Assembly (NCBI GenBank): GCA_052170555.1
Contig: JBQNAI010000004.1
Coordinates: 1 to 64,000 of the forward strand
Source of the DNA: Scybalousia_A sp052170555
Lineage (GTDB): Bacteria > Bacteroidota > Bacteroidia > Bacteroidales > P3
DNA: 64,000 nt
Direction of reading: 5' to 3'
Made by a program: the position numbers and the translations under genes. The notes under the pieces are model-generated. The model saw only the letters and a list, made by a program, of their open reading frames with translations, made no database searches and was not told the origin of the DNA. Positions 1 to 6,854 of this stretch are shown here, in pieces (within the stretch, counting starts at the first letter, position 1; each line of letters begins with the position of its first letter).

Positions 1-63
1 AAAGTGTGACATTGGTTTATTAAAGTGTGACATTGGTTTATTAAAGTGTGACATTAGTTTATT
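1..63. repeat. Three tandem 21-bp intergenic repeat units
   Basis: Three direct copies at 1-21, 22-42 and 43-63. The first two are identical and the third has one G-to-A change. Each has the core AAAGTGTGACATT followed by a GGTTTATT linker. The array may continue left of the window. It lies 39 bp upstream of the DUF4249 gene and belongs to the 21-bp-phased intergenic family found through the window. Confidence 0.9.
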
Positions 64-102
64 CAAGACTGATCATAATTTAACAATGAAAAAAAATAGA
101 AT

Positions 103-1047
103 ATGAAAAAGATACTTTATATAATCACTTTTAGTTTATTGTTTTTTGTTGCTTGTGAGTACGAAATCGATTATAATACAGACTTGCCGAAAGACAAGTT
201 AGTGATTGCTGCTATATTGGAGGAAGATTCGCAAGTGCATTTTCGGGTTTATCATTCTGCTAAACCCGGTATTTATACTGGTAATTACTATGAGGATATA
301 GCTAACAAATCTTTACAAAAGCAAAAACAAATAAACAATACAATGTTGAAAGATGCATTTGTTAATATATTTGATAATAAAACAAATATATCATACACAG
401 CTTCTTATGAAAAAACAAAAGGTTATACATTTGATTATACACCTAAGGCTAATGACGATATTACTATTAGAATTTCGCACGCTGATTATCCACCCATTGA
501 ATCTCATTTGCAATTTAGTCTAACTGAACCTCAAATTGATTCGTTTAGGTGTACTTTGCAAAAAGGAGAAAATGGATATCAAATTATTGTTTATATGGAG
601 ATTCAAGATAATGGCAAAGAAAATTACTATATGATCAATAATAATTATTATGATGATAAAAATATTTCGTTTATTGATAACCATAATCCCGACATTATGT
701 ATGAATCACATGCAGGAGTTTATTATGAAAACAAAACCTCTTATTTTGAATCTGATGATAGGAATAATGAATACCATGTATTTAGTAATAAAAAATTTGC
801 AGGTGAGAAATACGTTTTGTGTGTTGCCTATAACTTAACTTTATACTCAAAACCCAATAATAACAGCATAAAGGGATTTTTTGAAGTCGCATCTATTGAC
901 AAAAATACTTACGATTATCTTTATTCTCTTGGCAATTATATCAATTCCAATGGTATAAATATAAATCCTGTTACAATAAAAAATGCTTGGAAAGACGCAT
1001 ATGGATTTATTGGTATAAAAAAATCAGTTCATTTTTCATTTAAATAA
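103..1047 (+). CDS. DUF4249 family lipoprotein
   Basis: A 314-residue outer-membrane-type lipoprotein. The N-terminus is a short basic start, a hydrophobic stretch and a lipobox ending FFVAC at about residue 18, so it should be lipid-anchored. The body begins with the YEIDYNTDLPKDKLVIAAIL stretch expected of Bacteroidota DUF4249 proteins: a beta-rich start, then a region on bending and structuring of added segments, and a C-terminal INPVTIKNAW...GFIG ending. In this phylum such genes usually follow a TonB-dependent receptor and are thought to be surface partners of it. Here no receptor is visible, because a repeat array reaches the window edge only 39 bp upstream. No TAnnTTTG box is seen in front. 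The family assignment is from sequence pattern; no substrate can be inferred. Confidence 0.7.
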   Translation: MKKILYIITFSLLFFVACEYEIDYNTDLPKDKLVIAAILEEDSQVHFRVYHSAKPGIYTGNYYEDIANKSLQKQKQINNTMLKDAFVNIFDNKTNISYTASYEKTKGYTFDYTPKANDDITIRISHADYPPIESHLQFSLTEPQIDSFRCTLQKGENGYQIIVYMEIQDNGKENYYMINNNYYDDKNISFIDNHNPDIMYESHAGVYYENKTSYFESDDRNNEYHVFSNKKFAGEKYVLCVAYNLTLYSKPNNNSIKGFFEVASIDKNTYDYLYSLGNYINSNGININPVTIKNAWKDAYGFIGIKKSVHFSFK

Positions 1048-1100
1048 GATTTTTTTTATAACTTCGCCAGTCGAAATTAATATGAAAAAAATAGAAGAAT

Positions 1101-1532
1101 ATGAATATAGATGATTTTAAGAATCAAGTGCTATTTTGTCAAAGATTTAATTCGCAAGTAGAAACTATAACCGTACATCAATTGCATACGTTTTTGAATG
1201 ATTATTACAAAAAGTTATTACATCTGAAACGCGATTTAACAATTTCAGCATATTCTAAATCTGTCAATAATAATTATAATTTTTTATCATCAGAGATACT
1301 GCAGGATTGTATAGATGCTTTATTGCAAATGAATTATAGCCATTGCTTTAGTCCCGACAATGAAGAAATAACCTCATATCTGATAGGTAACTGCATATCT
1401 GCGTTAAAAGGTATTGTGACGTCTTGGAATAAATTAAGATTGAATAGTCAGAGTATAACTTTTGAAGCAGATCAACAACACAAATCTAAGATTCTCTCTT
1501 TAAAAGAAAATGCTCTGAACAAAAATTTATAG
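1101..1532 (+). CDS. Hypothetical protein, 143 aa
   Basis: I do not recognise this protein. It is 143 residues, without signal peptide or membrane segment, and looks mostly helical (long runs of L, K, N and Q with periodic hydrophobics). It starts 53 bp after the DUF4249 gene, in the same direction. A weak promoter-like TAACTTCG at 1059-1066 lies just before it, one base away from the TAnnTTTG consensus. The composition matches the neighbours and there are no frame breaks, so it is probably a real gene. No function is proposed. Confidence 0.55.
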   Translation: MNIDDFKNQVLFCQRFNSQVETITVHQLHTFLNDYYKKLLHLKRDLTISAYSKSVNNNYNFLSSEILQDCIDALLQMNYSHCFSPDNEEITSYLIGNCISALKGIVTSWNKLRLNSQSITFEADQQHKSKILSLKENALNKNL

Positions 1533-1668
1533 TTGTGCATCTATTTTTTTATCAATGATCTGGATAGATTTTGATATATCTGTTTGATATAATCTAATGT
1601 CTGTGTTATTTTGTACTGATTTTCTATAAAAAATACATAAAAAGTTTTGTCAGTTGTATTTTTTTTCC

Positions 1669-1676
1669 TAACTTTG
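1669..1676 (+). promoter_or_regulatory. Promoter of sigma factor gene (-7 box TAACTTTG)
   Basis: A perfect Bacteroidota TAnnTTTG box. A TTTTG at 1645-1649 leaves a 19-bp spacer to it, as expected for the -33 element. Transcription would start near 1682, giving a leader of about 90 nt. Confidence 0.75.
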
Positions 1677-1713
1677 CACCCGGAACACTTGGAGTAATAT
1701 AAAATGATGTGAT

Positions 1714-1776
1714 ATGGAAGATAAGATTATTATTTTTAAAATATTGTACAGAAACAATAAAATAATATTCTTATGA
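1714..1776 (+). CDS. Possible 20-aa leader peptide ORF
   Basis: An ATG at 1714 opens a 20-codon frame whose stop TGA (1774-1776) overlaps the ATG of the sigma-factor gene as ATGA. The peptide is rich in Ile, Lys and Phe. It begins after the predicted transcription start, so it would be on the sigma-factor mRNA and could couple translation. It is short enough to be chance in AT-rich DNA. Confidence 0.25.
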   Translation: MEDKIIIFKILYRNNKIIFL

Positions 1777-2363
1777 TAGGAGTGGATAGTAGAACTGATT
1801 ACGAACTTGTGAAGGCTTACCAAGATGGAGAGCAACAGGTCTTTAGGGTTTTGTTGGAGCGTCACCAACAGAAAGTGTTTAACTATATCATGTCTCTTGT
1901 TAAAGATAAGACTTTAGCTGATGACATTTTTCAGGATACTTTTATTAAAGTGATAAATACGGTACGTGGTGGAGCGTATCGTGACGAAGGTAAGTTCATT
2001 CAGTGGGTCATGCGAATTGCTCACAATCTTGTTATAGATAATGTTCGAAAAAATCAAAAATTTAGAATGGTTTATTCTTCAGAAGATTATAATGTTTTTG
2101 ATATGATGAGTCATTCAGAACTATCACGGGAAGATCAGATGATAAAAGATCAAATTTACAGTAATATTAGGTTTCTTATAAAACAATTACCAAAGGAACA
2201 ACGTCGGGTTCTGATTATGCGCCATTATGCGGATATGTCTTTTAAGGAGATTGCTGAAAGAACAGGAGTTAGTATTAATACAGCTTTGGGTAGAATGCGC
2301 TATGCTTTGATTAATATGAGGAGACTGGCTGAAGAATATTCTTTATCATTATCTATGCAGTAG
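1773..2363 (+). CDS. RNA polymerase sigma-70 family (ECF-type) sigma factor
   Basis: A 196-residue ECF-like sigma factor that should direct core RNA polymerase to a subset of promoters. Region 2 spans about residues 12-85, with the typical DDIFQDTFIKVI stretch and the FIQWVMRIAHNLVIDNVRK region 2.4-like part. Region 4 spans about 135-190, with LPKEQRRVLIMRHYADMSF followed by the helix-turn-helix IAERTGVSINTALGRMRYAL. A charged linker with several methionines separates them. There is no anti-sigma gene next to it, unlike FecI/FecR or RpoE-type pairs, which suggests another mode of control. Transcription comes from the TAACTTTG box at 1669. The start codon overlaps a 20-codon upstream ORF. A later GTG (codon 4) is possible, but the ATG is preferred. 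Confidence 0.9.
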   Translation: MIGVDSRTDYELVKAYQDGEQQVFRVLLERHQQKVFNYIMSLVKDKTLADDIFQDTFIKVINTVRGGAYRDEGKFIQWVMRIAHNLVIDNVRKNQKFRMVYSSEDYNVFDMMSHSELSREDQMIKDQIYSNIRFLIKQLPKEQRRVLIMRHYADMSFKEIAERTGVSINTALGRMRYALINMRRLAEEYSLSLSMQ

Positions 2364-2397
2364 TAAAGTATTATCTTTTACTCAATTCCTTTTGTTA

Positions 2398-2436
2398 CTT
2401 GCCGGAAATAATATAAATTGTGGCAAGTTTTTTTTG
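2398..2436 (+). terminator. Probable terminator after sigma factor gene
   Basis: The arms ACTTGCC (from 2397) and GGCAAGT (to 2428) can pair across an 18-nt AT-rich loop and are followed by a run of eight or more T. It lies 35 bp after the stop. The stem is short and the loop long, so confidence is moderate. Confidence 0.55.
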
Positions 2437-2504
2437 TTTAGATATAATAAAAATATAGGATTTACGTTACAGAGTTGTAGTTAAATTTAAACTAAATTTT
2501 GGAA

Positions 2505-2678
2505 ATGGAAAAGTTTTACATTTTTTCTGAATTAACAATGTGGGAAAATGATTTGTTGATGGCGGAAATGGAAGAAAATCCATCAAGGAATGTTATTGAT
2601 ACCATAATAGATTACTCTATGGAGAAGGAGTTTTATTCTAAGAGTTTAGGCAAAAGTATAGCAATAAGTATCAATTGA
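2505..2678 (+). CDS. Small ORF, 57 aa, coupled to DAHP synthase
   Basis: An ATG at 2505 opens a 57-codon frame beginning MEKFYIFSELTMWENDLLMA and ending at TGA 2676-2678. It is acidic with a basic end, has no membrane segment, and reads like a folded helical peptide. The stop is separated by one base from the ATG of the next gene (TGATATG), the usual arrangement for translational coupling. It sits after the sigma-factor terminator, so it would be the first gene of the aroF-like transcript. I recognise no family. Reality is likely because codon use is normal and spacing tight. Confidence 0.5.
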   Translation: MEKFYIFSELTMWENDLLMAEMEENPSRNVIDTIIDYSMEKEFYSKSLGKSIAISIN

Positions 2679-2679
2679 T

Positions 2680-3708
2680 ATGCTGTTGGTTTGTGGTCCT
2701 TGTAGTGCAGAATCTTTTGAGCAAGTGTATCAAACGGCACAAAAATTAAAAGATTTGGGTGTGGATTATTTTAGAGCGGGTCTTTGGAAACCGCGAACTC
2801 GTCCTGGTGTGTTTGAAGGAGTCAAGGGAAAGGGATTAGTATGGCTAAAACGAATACAAAAAGATTTTAATCTAAAAATTTCTACTGAGGTAGCCAATCC
2901 TTATATGGCGGAGTTGTGCCAGAAGAATCTTTTTGATTCGGTTTGGATTGGAGCAAGGACTACTCAAAATCCTTTTATTATAGAAGATATTGCCTCTTGC
3001 TTATCAGGAACAGATATGACTGTTATGGTAAAAAATCCTTTAAATCCAGATGTTCAATTATGGTTGGGAGCAATAGAAAGATTAGAAAAGCACGGAATAA
3101 AAAACATAGTAGCTGTTCATAGGGGATTTACTCTTTCTTACAATAAATATCGTCAAACACCATTGTGGCGAATACCGTTTGAAATGAAAAGATTAAGAAG
3201 TGACATTCCTATCATATGCGATCCTTCTCATATAGCAGGAAATGTAGAATATGTGCAAGAAATTGCAATTACTGCAATATCAATAGGCTTTGATGGTCTA
3301 ATGATAGAGACTCATATAAATCCCTCCAGGGCTTTAACAGATGCAAAACAACAATTGGATTTGAATCAACTGAGTACACTTATTAGCTCTCTTCCACTTA
3401 TAAATACAAAAATAAATAGTGAGGATCAACAATTAAATCTGCTTCGTAAACAAATAGATGATATAGACTATTCTATAATAAAGGCATTAAGCGATAGAAT
3501 GGCTATAAGTAGAGATATAGCAAAGATAAAAAAAAAGAGAAATTTAGCATTATTTCAATCTGATAGATGGAGAGAGGTTATGAAAATTGTATCAAAAAAT
3601 GCTGAAATAAGTGATTTAGATATTAAATTTGTACATGAATTATACGAATTAATTCATCAAGAATCCGTAAAAGAGCAGACTTTAATTATTAATAAATCAA
3701 TTAACTAA
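2680..3708 (+). CDS. 3-deoxy-7-phosphoheptulonate synthase / chorismate mutase fusion
   Basis: A 342-residue bifunctional shikimate-pathway enzyme. Residues about 1-245 are a class I-beta DAHP synthase (KDO8P synthase-like fold), which condenses phosphoenolpyruvate and erythrose 4-phosphate. Visible motifs are GPCSAES at the N-terminus, FRAGLWKPRTRPGVFEG, WIGARTTQNPF, VAVHRGF and ICDPSHIAGN. Residues about 250-342 are an AroQ-type chorismate mutase, with LLRKQIDDIDYSIIKALSDR and then IAKIKKKRN, which converts chorismate to prephenate. This fusion is standard in Bacteroidales. The ORF begins only five residues before GPCSAES, so the N-terminus is shorter than is common in the family. The only upstream frame is the coupled 57-aa ORF, so the ATG at 2680 is the best start. 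Feedback control by the mutase domain is known for this fusion type but cannot be seen here. Confidence 0.92.
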   Translation: MLLVCGPCSAESFEQVYQTAQKLKDLGVDYFRAGLWKPRTRPGVFEGVKGKGLVWLKRIQKDFNLKISTEVANPYMAELCQKNLFDSVWIGARTTQNPFIIEDIASCLSGTDMTVMVKNPLNPDVQLWLGAIERLEKHGIKNIVAVHRGFTLSYNKYRQTPLWRIPFEMKRLRSDIPIICDPSHIAGNVEYVQEIAITAISIGFDGLMIETHINPSRALTDAKQQLDLNQLSTLISSLPLINTKINSEDQQLNLLRKQIDDIDYSIIKALSDRMAISRDIAKIKKKRNLALFQSDRWREVMKIVSKNAEISDLDIKFVHELYELIHQESVKEQTLIINKSIN

Positions 3709-3763
3709 GGGATTATTAATAAAAAATCAGCAAAAAATTTTGTAATATTTGTTTTTTTTGTTG

Positions 3764-3771
3764 TAACTTTG
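3764..3771 (+). promoter_or_regulatory. Promoter of small lipoprotein (-7 box TAACTTTG)
   Basis: A perfect TAnnTTTG box 58 bp before the lipoprotein ATG, with a TTTG at 3739-3742 about 21 bp upstream as a possible -33 element. Confidence 0.75.
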
Positions 3772-3829
3772 CGACAGAAAAGAATATTAAGGTATTGAAG
3801 AAAGTTTAATTAAAAAAACATTTAAAACG

Positions 3830-4294
3830 ATGAAGATCAGACATTTTTTATTAGGCATGGTTGTTGTAGCATTAATGACAGCATGTGGTGGTAACAAGAC
3901 AACAGAAACTGCGACGGAGACTGCCGTACAAACTGTTACAGAGCAAGTGGAACAAACAGTAAAACAAGAAGTTGCTGCCGAACAGACGATAGCAGAAACT
4001 CCAGCTTCACAGCCCCAAAAAGCGACCTCTACTGTAAAGGTGGTTGTAGCAAACGAAACCAAGCAGGTTGCTGATCCATGTGAAGCAAAAGTTAAGGCTT
4101 TTGAAAAATATGTTGATGAATTGAGTGATGCTAGTTCAAAAAGGAGTACTGGTGCAGAAGCATTAAAGAGGTTTGCTGATCTTAGAGCAAAAGGGAGCTC
4201 TATGGAGTCTACAATTCAAGATTGTACTTCAAATCCTGAGTACAAAACTCGTCTCACAAACGCTATTATGAAGGAGAAGAAGCTTAGAAGTTAA
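3830..4294 (+). CDS. Small hypothetical lipoprotein with Thr/Glu/Gln-rich linker
   Basis: A 154-residue protein with a lipobox (LMTAC at about residue 19), so it is probably a membrane-anchored periplasmic lipoprotein. Residues about 20-75 are low complexity, with repeated Thr-Glu-Thr-Ala, Val-Glu-Gln and Ala-Glu-Gln runs that suggest an extended spacer or weak coiled coil. The C-terminal 80 residues start DPCEAKVKAFEKYVDEL and form a compact helical domain with two Cys (DPCEAK and IQDCTS) that could make a disulphide. I recognise no named domain. It has its own promoter and a strong terminator, so it is monocistronic. Confidence 0.75.
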   Translation: MKIRHFLLGMVVVALMTACGGNKTTETATETAVQTVTEQVEQTVKQEVAAEQTIAETPASQPQKATSTVKVVVANETKQVADPCEAKVKAFEKYVDELSDASSKRSTGAEALKRFADLRAKGSSMESTIQDCTSNPEYKTRLTNAIMKEKKLRS

Positions 4295-4310
4295 TCTACT
4301 GCACTTACCT

Positions 4311-4356
4311 ACAACAAAAAAGTACTGAAAAATTTATTTCAGTACTTTTTTGTTGT
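4311..4356 (+). terminator. Strong terminator after lipoprotein gene
   Basis: A perfect 20-bp inverted repeat (4311-4330 with 4337-4356) and a 6-base loop. The lower stem is A-rich on the left and T-rich on the right, which supplies the T tract. It starts 16 bp past the stop codon. Confidence 0.85.
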
Positions 4357-5688
4357 AATCTTAGAAATAAATTATCATAAAGGAAAATTTAACTAGTTTA
4401 TACCAATTTTTTGAATAAGGCAAATGATAAATAGATCATGAAAAATGTTATGGTTATAGACAACAATATTATTTTTGATAGAAGATTTAAAATTTGTAAT
4501 GGTGCATCATTGATTATATATCATAGAGTCTCATAAATATTTAGGAGAGAAATGGTATAGATAGTATCAATCATATTGTCTGAGATTTCATTTACCTGAA
4601 TGAATAGAGTCTGTAAGTAAAATTATTGTGTGTATATTTTGAGATTTTTCCGAACAAAATGTTTAAAAATCTGTGGTGAGTTAGGCTTGGATACATTCGG
4701 AGAATGGGAGATGGATGATAACTATATCAGGGCAAGAATGTACGTATAATTCATATTGTTTTTGTGTAAGATAAAAAATAATTGTTATTTATAGTACGGT
4801 TATTTTTAATTCAAAAATTAGAAAATTTGTAATGAATAATTGTTAAATAATGTTCAGATTCTGTATCAAGGATGAGGAAGTGCAAGTGGGTGACAATTAG
4901 ATTAATTACACTACATGAGTGGTAGTGAAAGAAATAATACTTTACTGCAATAGAGCATACTCATAGACATTGTTTTTATTAAGTTTGCTAAGTTTATTAT
5001 TTATATTACATATTATATCATATTTACTTGTACAGCTTGTTTTAATTAAAATAAACGGTAACATGAGAACGAGATCTTGAAGTTGTACATAATAAAAACT
5101 ATGACTATATTGAGTTTTCAAGGATATATTACGATTTAATTTAATGAGATATTGTTATACGTTGCAATGAAAATAACGGAGAAAATAAGAAAAAAACGTA
5201 TTGGTATAATCATTAATGAAAATTAGATTTGAATAGTTTTGAATTATAAACTGAAAGTAAATATAATACTAATTTAATCTGTTATAACAAAAAAGAATCT
5301 AAAGATGGTTGCAAGTATCCAATAACTGTTTTAAGTATATCAAATAAATTACTAATAAGTATGCCATGTATTGATAAATAAAAAAGAAGCTATTACTTCA
5401 AAGGTGATTTGCATATGAAACTGTATTCAAAATGATGGTTATATTGAAAGAGGAAAAAGAAAATGCCAAAGAGAATTAATCGTTTTATTGACGATTTTAT
5501 TTAATATATATATGAAAAAACTTTTGTGGTTCATGTTTGCAGACGAAGTATATCATATTTTGGCAGAATGATATCATACGTATTGGTGAGAGGACAGATG
5601 TTTGTAGAAAAACATATATAAGTAGGGAAAAAGATTAAAATATATAAACTAAAAGCTATTACATAAGATTGTAGAAAAACATTTTTGT
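4357..5688 (+). pseudogene. Gene-poor 1.3-kb spacer with possible decayed coding DNA
   Basis: There is no ORF of useful length on either strand. From about 5070 to 5630, one plus-strand frame (starting GATCTTGAAGTTGTACATAA) gives long readable stretches, one of about 43 codons, broken by scattered stops. That pattern fits an old gene losing function more than random AT-rich sequence. A second piece of about 40 codons ends near 4750 (GELGLDTFGEWEMDDNYIRA). I cannot name the ancestor. It contains no array of the 21-bp family, no tRNA before 5689 and no clear promoter. Confidence 0.3.
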
Positions 5689-5759
5689 GTTTCCGAAGGG
5701 AATCGAACCCTTATCGTCAGAACCGGAATCTGAAATTTTATCCATTAAACTACGGAAAC
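5689..5759 (-). tRNA. tRNA-Arg (anticodon CCG)
   Basis: The minus strand folds as a complete cloverleaf: acceptor GTTTCCG paired with CGGAAAC, D arm GTTT...AAAT, anticodon stem TCAGA/TCTGA around loop TTCCGGT (anticodon CCG, reading CGG), and T arm AAGGG-TTCGATT-CCCTT. Total length is 71 nt. CCA is not encoded. It begins only 8 bp after the corA stop codon, with no TAnnTTTG box between, so it may be processed from the corA transcript. Confidence 0.95.
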
Positions 5760-5767
5760 TTCTTTAT

Positions 5768-6718
5768 CTAACTCCACCCTTTTCTTTTAAATATAGTCCA
5801 AAAGACTGCAACAATAATAATCATCATAATGCATATGTACCAAAAGGCATTTGGATCGGTCATAAACGGTAATTTTACATTCATTCCATAAATACTACTT
5901 ACCACTGTCATAGGTAACATCACAGTAGATATAATAGTTAGAGCTTTGTTTGTTTGGTTAGCCTTATTCGCCTGCAAAGAATCAAAAGTCTGTGCAAGAC
6001 CTCCTGTTAATTCTCCATAATCTTCTACCAAATCAAACATTCTTTGATACTGGTCTAATATATTTCCCCAATACTCTCCCATGTCTTCTTCATATCCTTT
6101 GATACTGCCACTTTCGAACATATGAAATACACGTAACTGCGGTTTGAATGAAGTATTCAATGAAACAAGGTTTTTTCTTGTTACAGCTAAATGTTCTAGT
6201 ACTACCTGTGCTTTTTTTGAGAAAATATCAGAATTAAGATTATCTACATCCGCTCCGATTCGCAGTATTAAAGAATAAGTCTCTACCATTAGTCTGTCTA
6301 GTAGATTATAAAGCAATGCATCGGATGAGCCGATAATTTCTAATGTATCATCGTCAGGATCATCATCGCGTTTTAGTTTTTCTTCAATCAATTGTTTGCG
6401 GTTAGTCTTCATTTCGTTGAACATATTCTTAACTACCCAATGTGAAGAACCGACAGTAACAATATAGTCTTTACCCCAGAAAATCTTAACTTCTTTCAGA
6501 CGAATGAACTTATTAGTTTTATCAAAATAAGGAAAATGTAAAATAATGAAGTAGTATTCATCATATTCGTCTATTTTAGGGCGCTGATTGGAGGATTTGC
6601 AGTCTTCAATATCTAAGGGGTGCAAATCAAATGTATCCACAAGATAATCAAAGTCCTCATCTGTTGGATTGAAGACATGATACCATTTAACATCTTCAAA
6701 ATTTATTGTATCTATCAT
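5768..6718 (-). CDS. corA: CorA-family magnesium/cobalt transporter
   Basis: A 316-residue inner-membrane channel for Mg2+ (also Co2+ or Ni2+ in the family). It has a large cytosolic N-terminal domain with DLHPLDIEDC and a long helical stalk. Two C-terminal membrane helices follow: TIISTVMLPMTVVSSIYGMN, with the signature GMN loop ending helix 1 (about residue 278), then WYICIMMIIIVAVFWTIF and a basic tail. I chose ATG 6718 because a GGAGG sequence lies just upstream of it. A TTG 39 bp earlier would overlap the -7 box and so cannot be translated from this promoter. It diverges from pgk, and tRNA-Arg follows 8 bp after the stop. Confidence 0.95.
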   Translation of the reverse strand: MIDTINFEDVKWYHVFNPTDEDFDYLVDTFDLHPLDIEDCKSSNQRPKIDEYDEYYFIILHFPYFDKTNKFIRLKEVKIFWGKDYIVTVGSSHWVVKNMFNEMKTNRKQLIEEKLKRDDDPDDDTLEIIGSSDALLYNLLDRLMVETYSLILRIGADVDNLNSDIFSKKAQVVLEHLAVTRKNLVSLNTSFKPQLRVFHMFESGSIKGYEEDMGEYWGNILDQYQRMFDLVEDYGELTGGLAQTFDSLQANKANQTNKALTIISTVMLPMTVVSSIYGMNVKLPFMTDPNAFWYICIMMIIIVAVFWTIFKRKGWS

Positions 6719-6754
6719 ACCCCTTAAAACCTCCTTTCTCCCTTTTTGAGTTTG

Positions 6755-6762
6755 CAAAAATA
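6755..6762 (-). promoter_or_regulatory. corA promoter (-7 box TATTTTTG)
   Basis: On the minus strand TATTTTTG matches TAnnTTTG. A TTTG (CAAA at 6782-6785 on the plus strand) lies 19 bp upstream. Transcription would start near 6750, placing GGAGG and ATG 6718 in a short leader. Confidence 0.7.
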
Positions 6763-6794
6763 GTGTTTTTTTGCTTTACAACAAAAAAAAATTG

Positions 6795-6802
6795 TATCTT
6801 TG
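6795..6802 (+). promoter_or_regulatory. pgk-SDR promoter (-7 box TATCTTTG)
   Basis: A perfect box 53 bp before the ATG, with TTTG at 6770-6773 and a 21-bp spacer. It lies back to back with the corA promoter, and the two -33 regions interleave within 32 bp. Confidence 0.75.
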
Positions 6803-6854
6803 TGGGTCAGAATTATTTTTTTAGATAAATAATGATAAAAAATATAATAAGGAT

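Noticed and set aside
1..63. A CRISPR array at the left edge
   Set aside because: The 21-bp units abut with no unique spacers, no Cas genes lie nearby, and the same cores recur in many other spacers.
5687..5872. A 61-codon frame over the tRNA-Arg and corA end
   Set aside because: It runs through a complete tRNA and antisense to corA.
6718..6757. A corA start at TTG 6757
   Set aside because: That codon falls inside the predicted -7 box, and a good GGAGG precedes the ATG at 6718.
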